Shown here piece by piece: positions 44,077 to 57,693 of a stretch of 64,000 nucleotides of DNA. Location of the stretch: the NCBI GenBank assembly GCA_025617745.1, contig CM046869.1:17934994-17998993 (forward strand), in the 5' to 3' direction. The notes under the pieces were generated by a model that did not search any database, had not been told where the DNA came from, and saw nothing but the letters and a program-made list of their open reading frames with translations. This DNA comes from Heliocidaris erythrogramma (taxonomy: Eukaryota > Echinodermata > Echinoidea > Camarodonta > Echinometridae). The translations under genes and the position numbers were made by a program. Position 1 is the first letter of the stretch. Every line of letters begins with the position of its first letter.

Positions 44077-47028
44077 ATGAAGTGTCTCTCTGTGATTTTT
44101 ATCATTTCTTTGATCCTTGTAGCTGGTTTTCTGGATGAAACAGGTGAGATATAATTCCTTTTAAATTAAAAATGCCAGAACTCAAATTTTCACCAGTCTA
44201 TATCTCTGATTCTTCTGTTTCCATTTCAGAAGAGTTCACTCTGTATAGAAGGTATAAGACATTACTGTCCTAAGATTTCAAAATCACTCCCTAATTTGTT
44301 GAAAACAAGCTGATTTTACACAATCAAACCCCTAATAAATTTAAAAACAAGGAAAATGTATATTGCATGATACCCATATTAGTACCATTTCAAGGAGACT
44401 CCTAGGTAAAATACTGTTTAATTACAGCATTTCAAGGAGGAATTCGGAAAGAACTTGAAAATATGTACCCATACTTTCCATACTGCAGATATTTTTCTCC
44501 AAAACACACCTTTAAAGGGAAATCCAACCATAATGGCAAGTTGCTCTGAATGAAAGAGGAAAAATCAGAGAAGCAGATTGGTGAAAGTTTGAACGAAATC
44601 GGACAAACAATAATAAAGTTATGAATTTTTGAAAGTTGTAACCACTATACATATAGGGATTTCAAATTGACCGAATAGGTAACATCACTGTGATGTAGTT
44701 GCGGACAACTCCCTCATTCGCTCCAACACACAAAATGACTAAAATATCATTTTTTTTTCAAAATGTATTACTCAGAAGCATTATTTTCTTTCATGAGGAC
44801 CTATAACAATATGCTATCTCCAATATATTTTGAGTACTGACCCGAGGGTAAAGGCGCTTCGGAGAAAACCGCAAATTAATGATATTTTGTGTACGACAAA
44901 CGGGAGAGCTGTCCACAAGTATGTCGAAGTATATCGACTCAGCAAATTGCTAACTTGAGATTCACATAGATGTAGTGATCTCATTTTTCAAACATTTATA
45001 ACTTTCTTATACCTTGCGCGATTTCTCTCAAACTTTCACGATCCTGTTTTTCTTATTTTCCTGCTTTCTCACAAATCAACTTATCACCAAGGTTGGATTG
45101 CCCTTTAAGATTTGATTTCACGGATGTGTTAGCCTGAAACACAGAGAAAATTTAAAAAGACCTCTTTCTCCATGGATTTTGGAACAGTCATTCATGACTA
45201 TACATTTTGAAGATGAGAGAACATTCAGGTTTTCCTTCTTGGGTAACTTGCTATCAAGATTTGACTGCCCTTTAATATGGACAATAAAATGAATCTGAAT
45301 CAATGAACTATATTAGCATCACTCTGCTCCACACTAGGTATGGCCTTCTCAAGGGGAGGAGTAAGCGTGGAGTGAGTCCTGACCAGAAGTGGATTCTCTG
45401 TAATATACCAGGTGTCAGATCAAAATAATTTTTCATACGTACCTACCAGTACATGTTTTGTGACAAAAACATCACTAAAGATGGGAATAAGGGGACGATC
45501 TACATGTAAAACAAGCACAAACTCTTACAAGTCATAACACACAACACAGTGTATGAATAGTATGACCAAGGAGATTGACTGTTGACTGCACTCTATCTAC
45601 ACCCTGTGCAGGCTCCTGCATGGCACAGCCTGATACTGGCAAAGTTACAGCCAGATCTACTGACAAGGCTTCGTGAAATTTTGTCAAAATAAGAGTCTGT
45701 AACTGCAGACAAGCAAGATCTAGCATGCAACCCTGGAAACAAATGCATGTAACATACAAAGATATGAAAGGTAGCTTATTGGGTGAGGATTGAGTCAGAA
45801 GCATAGCTCCCTGGGGACCGGCTGCAGACCAAGCATGAATGTAAAAGTATATATCGTCTGTTGAGAGCCAGAAGGGTGTTAACTCTGTGTGAGAGTATAG
45901 GAGTCAAAGCCCTTCTGGCTCCAAACATGCAATATATGAGATTCCTTCTCAATTTACTAGTTCCTTAAAGGCCAAGTCCACCCTAACAAAAAGTTGATTT
46001 GAATAAACAGAGATAAATCCAACAAGCATAACACTGAAAATTTTATCAAAATAGGATGTAAAATAAGAAAGTTATGGTATTTTAAAGTTTCGCTTAATTT
46101 CGCAAAACAGTTTTATGCACATCATGGTCAGTATGCAAATGAGGGAACCAGTGATGTCACCCACTCACTATTTCTTTTGTATTTTATTATGTGAAATATA
46201 GAATATTTTAATAATAATAAAATACAAAAGAAATAGTGAGTGGGTGACATCACTGGTTCCCTCATTTGCATACTGAGCAAGATGTGCATATAACTGTTTT
46301 ACGAAATTAAGCGAATCTTTAAAATACCAAAACTTTCATATTTTACATCCTATGTTGATGAAATTTTCAGCGTTATGCTTGTTGGATTTTTCTCTATTTA
46401 TTCAAATCAACTTTTTGTTAGGGTAGACTTGGCCTTTAATCTTATTTGTTTGGTGCTTTCACATTGCAGAAGGATTAACAAAAGGAATGTTCAGACGTAG
46501 GCATTATACCGGTACTGTCAGAAAAACAAACCTAAAGGAGACGGACGTGGTAAGATTTTATCATATTCACCAAACTTCTCTATTTACCTATTCATTATAT
46601 ACATTTACAACTATATATATCGCTAAAGACTACATTAGGTTGACAGTTTTTATCTTACTTCTGTGCTAAACTGTCCACCTAATGTACCTACTGTCTACCT
46701 ATAAATGTAGGGGGCGCTATTATGATGAAATAAACTGCATTGTTGTGTGTCCAGTTGTTTCTAGAATCTAGATTTTGAAAAAATACCAATGTGATGACTC
46801 TATATGGTCAGACTTCATTGAAATACCATTCCTCTAGTGAACTTACAATCTTATATTATGTGGTCTCAAAGTTCATTGCAAACGATAAATTTTATATATC
46901 ATCATTATAGACCTAACTGCTTCCCATTGTAACACTACATTATGATTTTCATTTCTCTTTACAAAATGTCACCTCTCAAGATGAATGACGAACACCAGCT
47001 TGGTGAGACGGATTGGAAGAAAAAATAA
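44077..47028 (+). CDS. P2, small secreted basic peptide precursor, unit B
   Basis: Exons 44077-44143, 46470-46549 and 46981-47028 give 64 residues. Exons 1 and 2 encode the same residues as unit A. Exon 3 has one change: LGETDW where unit A has LGDTDW. The exon 3 acceptor is again the internal AAG just before ATGAATGACG, and the P1-type acceptor position reads AC here too. A candidate AATAAA lies at 47245-47250. Intron 1 carries a different inserted element from unit A (44511-45108). Confidence 0.68.
44230..44273 (+). other. Possible alternative terminal exon of P2, unit B
   Basis: Same acceptor and frame as 24286-24329, ending YKTLLS (unit A ends YKTLLF) and a stop. AATAAA at 44334-44339. 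Confidence 0.4.
44511..45108. mobile_element. TTTAAAGGGAAATCC element in P2 intron 1, unit B
   Basis: Left TTTAAAGGGAAATCCAACC, right GGTTGGATTGCCCTTTAA. It sits where unit A has the unrelated element 24573-25217. The interior matches 22275-22910 in order: GAGAAGCAGATTGGTGAAAG, then CACTGTGATGTAGTTGCGG. Confidence 0.75.
45863..45922. repeat. Short hairpin repeat, unit B
   Basis: Same sequence as 26141-26198, with the 12-bp GAGCCAGAAGGG stem intact. Confidence 0.7.
45965..46439. mobile_element. Long inverted-repeat element upstream of P2 core exon, unit B
   Basis: Shortened copy of 26242-26852. The centre is reduced to ATTTTAATAATAATAAAATAC, which leaves the two arms close to a simple hairpin. 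Confidence 0.75.
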
Positions 47029-48300
47029 ACTCCACAAGAAAACGTGTGCAGCTTCGAGATATTGGATCTCCCAAGTCATTAAAAATTTTCTAAAACGTAG
47101 CATAATAATGAAATAATGTTCAAAAGTTGAGGAATGCAGCTCCTTTGTCATTATGCTTATGCCTAGCTTAAATGATAGAAATCTCCTTTTTTCTCTTACA
47201 AGTGATAGCAGGGGTATTGATACATGGCCAAGATGGAGGGTTAGAATAAATCATATAAGTCATTTTCATTTCAGTAAAAAGAAATACAAAGATGTGACAA
47301 TGAAATTACTTTGGGCCTCTGTCAGAAAAAGACAAATTTCTAATTCAGGTAATACATATACAAGAACAAAAACGAAATGATACAACTATAGAAAGAAACA
47401 AGATTATTTAGGTAGATCTAATATCAGACATTATTTGGAAAACAGAAAGTTTCCTTTCGGTAAATTTTTTAGCCCAAATATTGGGAAAAAATCAAAGCGA
47501 TTTTTGAGTGATGTTTTTGCGCATCAACAAAATTTCTGAGTATTTCTTTGTTGTTTTTTAAATCAGCAATTTCAATCGTGCCAACCCTGGTGATTTCATT
47601 ATCCCTCATTAAGATACACTTTTCTGGTTATTGATGTACTATTCAACTTTTTTTTAATGCTAAAATATCAGAAAGGTGACAGAAAGCAAGATTATATACT
47701 TGGCAACAATGATATGGAATCCTTTCAAAATTTATCCTTTGGTTGAAAGAAATAATATCTGTGATTTTACGATTTTTTTTTGCAATCATTTATGAATAGA
47801 ATTATTACTAGTCCCATTAAAACATTAAAATGAAGGGGGAGAAAGACATGTTTATTGGGAACATTTTAATCTCTGACATTTCTACCTGGCACTGTTAGTG
47901 TCAAGCCCTGCTTTGAGTACTGTATCATAACTTCAAACAGAAGAATTGATATGACCAAAAGAAGACTATGCCATGGAGTATTCCAGATGGAATCCATTGG
48001 AAATGTTTATTAAATATAAAAATGAAACCCTTTCCTTTTTAACAAACTGTAATCATTCATTAGCTTGGGTAGCATAATTTTGTTGTTATTTTTTTATTTT
48101 CTATGCCTCTCATTGACCCTTCTCATAACATCAAAATAAAGATGTAGCTTCAGTGATTGGAATAAAATCAACTTTTGACTTTGTAAATGAAATCATTGTT
48201 GTAAGAAATAGCTCTTTAGCGTGTGTGGGGTGCATTCGTAGGTGGGGTAAGGTGCGGGTGTATGGTGTGCAGTAGTTGTATGTGTATATGTGTGGAAGTG

Positions 48301-48987
48301 TTAAAAGGCAATCCAACCTATGGACAAGACAATGCGTTTGAAAGCAGAAAAAATGAAAGAAACAGGGTGGTGAAAGTTTGAAAGAAATTGGACAAATAAT
48401 AAGAAAGTTATGAATGCTTAAAAAATGAGATCAGTAAATCCATGCGAATCTCAAATTGGCAATTTGGTCTATTGATTTGTTTAAAGTACACTAAATTGTC
48501 ATTAATTTTTGTTTTTCTCCTAATCAGCTTCCCGCAAGTTTGCCATCAAGTGGGTAACAAGCTTTCCATGAACTTGCAGCTAATTTCCATATCTGGTACA
48601 AAAGGAGCTAGCAGCAAGCTTGCCAATAAACAAGCCAAAATTCCCTCAGGGCAGCTAAAATACTTGAAATATATTGTAGATAGCAAAATTATACATTTAG
48701 GTTCTCCGAAAAGAAAAAGATCATCCCATAATATTTTTTTAAAAATTGACATTTTTATAGTCACTTTGTGTGTTGGAACATATGGGAAAGTTGTCTGCCG
48801 CTACATCACAGTGACAATACCCATTAGGCTAATTTGAAAATTCCCATATGAATAATAATTACTACTTTCAATTATTCACAATTTTCATATTGCTTGTCCA
48901 ATTTCATTCAAACTATCACCAATCTGCTTCTCTGATTTTTCTGCTTTCTTTCACAGCAACTTGCCATTAAGGTTGGATTTCCCTTTT
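48301..48987. mobile_element. AAAGGCAATCCAACC-family element, unit B
   Basis: Unit B copy of 28822-29500. The right end reads AAGGTTGGATTTCCCTTTT. Confidence 0.6.
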
Positions 48988-50514
48988 ATTGGGCTTTTAA
49001 TTGTTTCATCTTTTGCATCTGGTCTAATATTCAGTAACCCTGTGTGTGTTAACCCCTTTACCATCAGGTTTTTTATAGGATCAAATGGATATTTTTAGAC
49101 CAAGAATGCAAGACCAAATGGGTAATGATTAGACTATATATGAAACGGTCCAAAAGGCATTTAGACAAACTGACAAATGAACAAATTAACAGTAGATGAA
49201 ATTGTTGTGCGGCTGGCAGAAGGGCGTAAGTGTGTTGCGCCGTTCTGATAAATGCAGATGTCCACTATTGTGTTAATCAGAAGGGTGCTAGCAATTAAAG
49301 TGTACTAATCACCTAAAAAAATAATTTGTGTATGTCTAGAAGGTATAAAATCAACCTCAAACAACTTTACCTGGCATGCTATGGGTTAATAGTAAAGGAG
49401 TATGAAGAAAATAAAAGATAAAAGAAAAGTGTACACACGGAACCCAACTCAGCAAGAGCATACGGGTCCGTCGATTAGCCTAATCACAAATTGCTTTTTC
49501 GTTTATTGCTAGTATATTTAAACATGAAATATCTCTTTATAGAACTAATATTTTAGTATCTTAATATTTTTTGGTGATTCGTGGTACCTTTAAATATTCA
49601 TAACTTCAAAAATATCTACTTATTTGATACAAAACTAGTCAAATCAGGTAGATACCATCCCTTTTCATTTTTTCATTATTTATAAAGTGAGAAATCCCTG
49701 TCATGTTTGAAAAATGGTGTAATTACACTTAAAGAGCAAACAAAATCTTAGAAGTGCATTACCACAAAATTTCCTTCATGGCATGCATGGTGTGAACAAT
49801 CTTCTGCTAGCCACACAACAAACAGGGGACTGTTTCATAAAACTTGCCATCAATGACAAGATGCAATAACTGTTAAAAGCTACTGAAATCCTTGCATCTG
49901 ATTGGCTGAAAGCAAATTTGTCGGTAGAAAAGACACTTGATGAAGTGCCCCCCGGATGATTAGAATTATGATAGACAAACTGGGTTTACAACATGAAATA
50001 TGATGAGACGAATTGGGTTTGGACCAATTGGCATTGGTCCAAATGGCAATTTGCCAATCAAACTACTGATCACATGATTGAGTATCAATAGATTATCTCT
50101 CTTCATTTTATTTTTTAATATCCTTTTTGAATCGCTGATCTACACAGTATAATATCTTATTCAAGAACGCACCCTTTTATGGTACAGAGCATTGAACAAA
50201 AGAAAAAATGGGCGTAGTCTCGCCTTACTGATGACAATTACTGCACTTTAGACCCTACTGTTGGGAGCTTTTTAGTAATAAAAGAAGTGACTGATTTATT
50301 CAACACATTCCAAACCACTGGAAAGATTCAGCCCAAGATATTATCTTCTGTATTAATAAAAAAATTTGCCTCTTGTGTTTCTGAGTGCATGTACATGCAC
50401 ATGTAGGCACTTGGTGGAAACAATCAAACCCATTAAAACATTTTTTTTTGAGAAGAAAAAAAAATGGGACCAAGTGTTTAATTTTATTGGTTATCTTGAT
50501 ATTTTTTTTAAAAG

Positions 50515-50858
50515 TTGGATGGATATTTTGTCATAGACCAAGAGTCATATAAGTCATATAAGACCCCACCGAGTGTCTCTCCCGCAAGCTTGCGACCATT
50601 CTCCGCGGTTTTCACAAGAATGGTGATATCGATGATTCGACATACCGTATGTTTAGACCCTCACAGAAGCAACCGCCTAGAATCTATGGATTGCCGAAAA
50701 TCCACAAACCTGAGATCCCGTTGCGCCCGATAGTATCTTGTGTGAGTTCATTTGCTTACAACACTTCTAAGTTTTTAGCATTCTCTCAGCCTTGATTGGT
50801 AACAATCAGCATGCAGTCCGTAACTCTGAGTCATAAGTAGTACATTTAATCAAAGGTA
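50515..50858 (+). pseudogene. Penelope-like element, N-terminal RT fragment, unit B
   Basis: Same as 31017-31360, with the open part at about 50586-50795 containing YGLPKIHKPEIPLRP. Truncated and frame-broken in the same way. Confidence 0.8.
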
Positions 50859-53226
50859 TAGTTATTGTTATTGATATCAATGATAAAGGACTACACATTA
50901 TAGCGCACCAATCACTTAACTGCTAAAATGCATAAAATATCAGCACCACTTCGATCCGCAATCAGTGCAGACATCTCGACCCGCTACCAGAGGACACTCA
51001 AGCTACTTAGTCCGACTGGAGGTGGATTCTCCATAGTATATGAACAGTTCTAAAAAGGTAGCATGATTTGAGTTCTGGATTGGTTGGGTAACTATCAGGG
51101 TGGGTAACTATCAGTCTGGACTAGGTCAGGACACAACCTTCTTTGGCAGTGTTTATGAAATCGATACTACATAAATGTAGGAGCAACCAAGTGCTTGGTC
51201 TCACACGACACACTTTTCGCTGCGCAGTCCACCACCATGCATTGTTGTTATTACATGTATTGTACAGTGCTTCGGTTTAATGCAGGTGTCATTTCAAGCC
51301 AAAGCAGTTCAAGTTGAAGCAACAACAGAAACAACAGTTGCGTAGTTGAACTGCATAGTTGAACTGCATAACAGATATCATGTCGCACAAGTCACCCCCA
51401 CCCCCCCCCCCCCCACTTTTGGGATGGAAAACCCTTATCAGCAACAATGTTGTTTTTCATAGGGGGTCCATTAAAGTCTACCGTAAAACCAAGACACATA
51501 TCTCACTCGGTGTAAAAAATAAAAAAAAACATTTGACACTTTTGATCGTTAATAACGCAAAAGTTATAACTCTTTAATATCAGACTGAGGTTTTTATTTT
51601 GGAGCAACTCTTATAACCAAGAGTCATGAATCATTATATGACACTGGATAGCAAAAGGTTGGCAGAAATGACAAGTGTGATGAACAATGGTATTGTTAAG
51701 TTCTGAATTAATGACCGATACACACAGATTTTGTAGCATTGTTTTTTGCAAAGAGTGAAAATCTAATTCACTATTCAGAGCATTATTTTAAGAATCGTAT
51801 TCAATGAAATGTCATAAATATTCCAAATAAATTTCACACCCTTTAACTTTACAAAGTGAAAACATCAGTCTGTTATGATTTTCAACTTTTTAAATTATTT
51901 TCAATCAAAAGTGTCACATAATTTTTTTTAAACCTAGTATTAAATAAAATATACATGACTGTACTGAAGTGAAAGAAAAGAAATTCAAGTCACAGTAGAC
52001 TAAATTACACCTAAGTATGGGTCAGCAATCTAAGTTAATAACAGTCTCACGATTGTTGATGAAAAACCACTTGTTTGGAAGTATGAGGACATCACTGAAC
52101 AGTTTTTATAATATCTTGGTGGTGAAAAGAACAGTTATGACACCATTGATAATATACACTAATAATTATCCCTCAAAAGATAAATTCCAAAAGATTTTCA
52201 CCATGCTACATGTATTTGGATATGAAAACAATGCTAATTGCCAACCTATAACACTCGGGGTTTGCAAGGTGAAAAATAATGTCATTCTTGTAATCTGATT
52301 ACCACTATAAAAATCTGTGAGTGGAGGATATTTCACATATTTTCACCATGTTGTTTCAAGTAACAAGAAACTGCACTCCAAGAGCATTAACAATATGGAG
52401 CAATCTTCTTTGTACAAAGGACCATATGATGTACAGCTATGGGAACGTGCAGCTCTTTCTCCAGATACCCTGGCTCAGTTCCATTTTCGATTCTGTACCT
52501 ATTTTTCTGTTCGCTTGACAATTCAAAGAAACAAATAATACATGTATTGTTATACACACGTACACATAGTTTGGCCTTGCTCTGGTGGTAGAGATTAGCT
52601 TTGCAAGTCATTTCCAGTTTTTTTCATTGGCCCAATTCACACACACACAAAGAGTTTAGTTACGCGCATTCACACGAAGGAAAAAATTATACTAACCATG
52701 CTAACCACCAAGCACAGCAATCTCATCAGCCGCCTTCTAGCCATTTTCAGAGGGCTCGAGCGACCACCATATTTTGTTAATCTTTTTCTTTCTCTATGAA
52801 CTTCTTTATTTTTATATTCTTTCCTCTTCTCTTTCTATCATTCCTTGTGTTTCTTTGTTTTTACTTTTTTTTTAAGCTTCTGACCTCGGTCAAAACAGTG
52901 ATGTTCAAATCTCAATTCCTCTGTGAGAATGCCCCTATTGTGTAAACTTGTTTTCAGCACTTCTGACAGATGAATTATGCCTGCACCCAGCCACAACCAT
53001 TGTGCTTGTTTGTTGTGACATGCATAGATGTACTTATTACTTCAAAAATCATAGGAAAAAAAGTTCATTATTCTCATATGCAGATCTAGAATTCTGTGAT
53101 GGAGGGGGGGGGGGGGGGGGGGAATGGAGTCACAAGTCTAAAATATCTGACAAGCAAAAAAATAACGGTAGATCAAGGGAGACAAAAAAATGAGTCTTTA
53201 TAGGCAGCTGCAAATATATAGATTAA

Positions 53227-53597
53227 TTTAACCCTTTCAGGACATGAATTATTTAAGAGCTAAATTAATCACATTTTGTTTTTCAAATTGGCAACAAAAA
53301 TAATTTTCTTTTAATGCTACATGATCCTAATAAAATGTAATGTCTTTGAAAACAACATGCATGGTTTGTCAAAAAGTGGAAAATATTGCCAATTTCGACA
53401 TAAAACAATGATTTGGAACCTCCCAATGTGTTTCCAATTTAAGGACTTTAAGGCTTATTTTCTTTTTCTATAAATTCTGGGCATCAAACGCAATATGATC
53501 ATGCAACAAAAATGCCTCTGGTATATTTTTTAGGGCTGTAAATCAAAAGTTATTGAGCCAAACCACAAAATTTGGTCAATTTTCTTGAAAGGGTTAA
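53227..53597. mobile_element. MITE with TTAACCC...GGGTTAA ends, unit B
   Basis: Unit B copy of 33742-34111. Ends: TTAACCCTTTCAGGACA and CTTGAAAGGGTTAA. Confidence 0.7.
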
Positions 53598-53889
53598 AAA
53601 ATGTTTCAATGGAAACACTTCAAGGGAGACAAAAATGGGGTGTTTAGTTATAGTCTGTAACTCTGGTGTGCTCTCTATCAATTCAGAGAAAATATAGCAC
53701 TATCGCAAGCTTTCTCTACTGACAAAGAATTATTTTGCCAAACAGTGACCATAATGTGAATAGTGCAAAAGGGACTAAAAATCATGGGTATTTCCACTGA
53801 GCATTAATCAGAAATGGCCTCCACTTGGCAGTTATCGAGTTATTCTCCTGAAGACAATCGGAACAGTCAGAATGGAGAACCGAAACTAG

Positions 53890-54730
53890 ATGAATTCTCA
53901 ACTGCACGCAGTCGAAATTTATGCCCTCAGCCCAGTGAATGTGGGCTTGCAGTACAGTGCAACTTCATACAAGATTGGGCTCATTAGAAACTTAGTGTGC
54001 CGCGCCCTTAAGATTTGCTCCGAGTGCAAATTAGCTCCCGAAATCGCTAAAATCACAACTATTCTTGACAATGGTTACCCTGAGCATATTATATCTCGCA
54101 CCATAACACGGACGCTGAAGGCACAATCCAAATCTGACACCAGATTTGGTCCTGCCAAATGCCATGTGTATCTCAAACTACCCTGGAGGGGTAAGGTATC
54201 TGACAAATACGCCAGTCAGATCAAACATGCAGTGTCACGTTGCTGTTATGTGGTCTCGACACACATTGTCACACACATCAGGATGCTACTGTCAACTAGC
54301 AAGGATGTACTACCCACCCCCCACTTGAGTAATATTATTTACCAATTTCAGTGCCGGTGCGATGCCAGGTACGTGGGCCGTACTTCTCAGCGGTTGGCTG
54401 ATCGCATTAAACAACACGTCCCCTCGACTATTTGGAACCGTACAACTAATCAGCGCACGCAGTCCGTCCGTGCCTGCAAATCTGAAATGCACGCTAACAG
54501 ACCAAAGATAGCCAAATGCGATTCAGCGATTGGTCTCCATTTACTGAACAATCCAGCTTGAGCACAAAGCTATGCCGACGATCAATTCTCAATTATGTCC
54601 CGGACCACAAGCGCAGCGCATTTACGCTTTCTGGAAGCTGCCTACATTCAATCGCACGAACCCCTTCTGTGCAGACAAAAGGAGTTCGTCCAAGCTTTGC
54701 GATTGTTCTGAGATTACCGTGTCTGGGTTG
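53890..54730 (+). pseudogene. Penelope-like element, C-terminal GIY-YIG fragment, unit B
   Basis: Matches 34404-35220 but keeps the bases deleted there, so the reading runs on from KSEMHA to RPKIAKCDSAIGLHLLNN before a TGA at 54559. Further C-terminal sequence (FLEAAYIQSHEPLLCR) continues in another frame. The GIY-YIG core IIYQFQCRCDARYVGRT is intact, but the RT core is missing. Confidence 0.85.
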
Positions 54731-56722
54731 AGTCCAGGTTCATCGAGTATAATATAGTTGATTTCGAGTAATTTGTTATATACCTGCGTGATAACCTTGT
54801 CAAGGACGGGATTAGGGTTAGGTTTAGAGTTACGGATACATAAAGAGTTTGGTCGAGGATCAAAGTTGGAATTCAGGTAGCTTTGGATATTGACTGCGAA
54901 GTAATTATTGTAGGGGCATGTGTCCTACAACCCGCATACAAGGCGCCTCCCAGTGCAGTCAAACACAACTTTTTTTACGACAGCCCATCAACTTAGCCTA
55001 AGTATTCAACTTAAAGCATCATTTATGTATAGCACAAATTTTGAGCGAAATCGGTTATGATTTGTGTATTTAGATCAAATTTTCATCTTGTATGGGATTT
55101 AAAGCATCTTCCGAAAAGATTTTCCAGGCTCCGGGGGCGCCCTATGAAGTTTTTCTAATTTCATAATCATAATCATCAGAAGAGGACTGAAACCCTTTTC
55201 AATGAATTATTTGGGACAAGTACAGGGTGTAACCATTACAACCTTTGTCAAGTCTTTTCTGTTGATTTCTGAAATGACTCTTTTTTACAATTACACTAAA
55301 GATATTAAAAAATTGTATACAAGGTCACGTAAGTGGGGCCAAATATGCAAGATATGTGAAGTAAGTCTTGATTGTATGATCAAGGGCAAAGCACTCTGTT
55401 TGCAGTGATTCAAGCCCATATCCCCTTGACCGAACATCAATAGCGTAAACTCTAAATACACAACTTGTGCTAATTTTCTTGAGCATGAAAATGCACAACT
55501 AGTCCTAATACCCCAGTTGCACCAGTGAGACAGACATCAGACTGACAACGGACTGAACCAAAAATTATGTTACCCAGAATGGCTGACAGTTTGTTGATTA
55601 TTGGTCAGTTTGGAGTTGGTTTAGCAGTGTGACTGAGGCAGTCATAAATCAAAAGTAAATTCTGAAAACCATGAAGTGTCAAAAAAGGCAGTTTTTTTTA
55701 TCAATGCCACAGTGGGTGACATCCCAATTAATTGGATCACCTCCCACACAGCCTTTTTTGACCTTGTATCTAACAACAACTTGATTTTACTCTGGAATAT
55801 GATCAACAAAATGCTATCTTGGATAAACTCTACAATTTCCTATATGATTTCAAGTGCACATGATGCAGCAATATGAATCTGTTCAGCAAGCTGGTTTTCA
55901 ATCATCCTTTAACATGACTTTTCTTTAAATATTTCACATGTACATGTATCATTTAATGAAGAATAATTTGTCTAAATGACTTATTCAGGCTTAATGGATA
56001 TTTTCTGTTTTTGATAACAAGTGTTTGATACATGATAGTTTTATGTATTATTCATCATTCATTATTAAATGTCCTGTATACACAGTTAAGCTTGCGGCAC
56101 GCTTAATAAGTGTGTTTTCAAAAAATAAGATTGCTGCAAGCATAAAACGAGCTTAGAAAATTATTTCAGGCTTGCGTGGAAAAGAGGCAAGCTTGCTGTG
56201 AGCTTTGCACAATAACCAAATGGAAAATTCTTGTTTGAGGATAGTAAAATATTTCAAAAACTTCAATTTTCAAAATCTGCAGTAATTTTGGCATTTTTCT
56301 TTAAGTGCATGTACAAAATACAAAACGAACTGATTTCCCCTAGGTGGCTTAGCTATAATTTGTAGCATGAAAACAATGCAAAATGCACAATATTGTTGAA
56401 AATCATAAGTTCATGGCAACAAGTTAGAATCATATTATGAGGACATGGAGCTGGAAAAATAACTTTACGAGCATACTTAAGCTGAATAATATCAAACAGT
56501 CATTTTGGTACCTCTCAATTACAGATTTAAATGATGACACTTATAATAATGTCTTTTGCACAAAAACATGCGTCCGGAACGCAAAATGCACAATCATAAT
56601 TTCATGCATGTTAGACCATATCATTAGGACATGGAGCTGGTAAAATACCTCTATGAGCTTGATTAGGCTGAATGATATCAGAACTGTCATTTCAGATTTC
56701 AATTTACTGATATCACTAAAAA

Positions 56723-56916
56723 TACAGTGAAACCTGTCTATAAAGACCGCTCAAGGGAGACAAGAAAAGCGGTCTTTATGAGCAGGTGGTCTTTATGTAC
56801 AGGTTCCTTTAATACACGTTTCAATGAGAAACATTTTTCAAGGGAAACAAAAATTGTGGTCTTTATAGACAGGCGGTCTTTCTATACAGGTGATCGCTAA
56901 AGCAGGTTTGACTGTA
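56723..56916. mobile_element. TACAGT...ACTGTA inverted-repeat element, unit C
   Basis: Unit C copy of 18037-18230, identical in form to the unit B copy. Confidence 0.7.
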
Positions 56917-57693
56917 ATATCTTTTACATTCTGGATGCATCTTTTATTGCAACTACCACAAAGCTACCTTAAAAAGAACCTCTTAAACTTAACCTCTTAA
57001 CCCATAGACTACGGGAACCGGTTGGCTCCTTTATTAAGCCTATGAGAGTTAAAGAATTCAGTGGTCAACGGGTTAACTTTTGCCTTAACTGCAGATTTTG
57101 TGTTTTTCAAAATAGTTTTAAATAGATTTATGCAGAGTTCCACCATTCTCCTATCAGTGCTCAAACTGTTAGATATGTATAATACATTAAATGGTATTAT
57201 GTTCTTTTCAATTTTTGTCCAGAAATCTATTGTGCATGAATCTAGTTTAGAATGTAGCAAAAATTTCACGCTACATTCCTCTCCTGAAACTTTCACTTTT
57301 TTTCATCAAAAACGGGGGCACGATTTAGACTTCATAATTAGTTTACAGATCTTTTCAAAAGGCTTTCAACTCAATTGTCATGAACATATAAACACCCAGT
57401 ATAAATAAAACTTTTAAAGGCCAAACAACCATAACATCATTTTAACGTCATGTCATTGCTTTATCAATTTCACTCTTGCATAAATTAATAGCAAACAAAA
57501 TACAGTAGCATTGGCAGTCACTTACATTGTGAAGTGGGTTCACTTTGTGCTATGGGCTAGTTCTTTTAATACGTTCCATATTAGTGCACAATCTATTTGG
57601 GCCTCTCATGCAGCGCACAATCAAGTTAAATTCTTAACACAAGCAGTTTTGTTGAATTGCTGGGAAACTTCTACCATCATATATAAAGCCAAG

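Larger units (their letters stand above)
35280..54787. repeat. Tandem unit B (about 19.5 kb)
   Basis: Second unit, same order as A. Both junctions (35280 and 54788) are identical in sequence: the Penelope-like 3' region, ATACCTGCGTGATAACC, then TTGTCAAGGACGGG. It is distinguished by an 852-bp inverted-repeat element at 40203-41054, an expanded GT-rich array, loss of the poly-G segment, and a changed P1 signal peptide. Confidence 0.93.
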
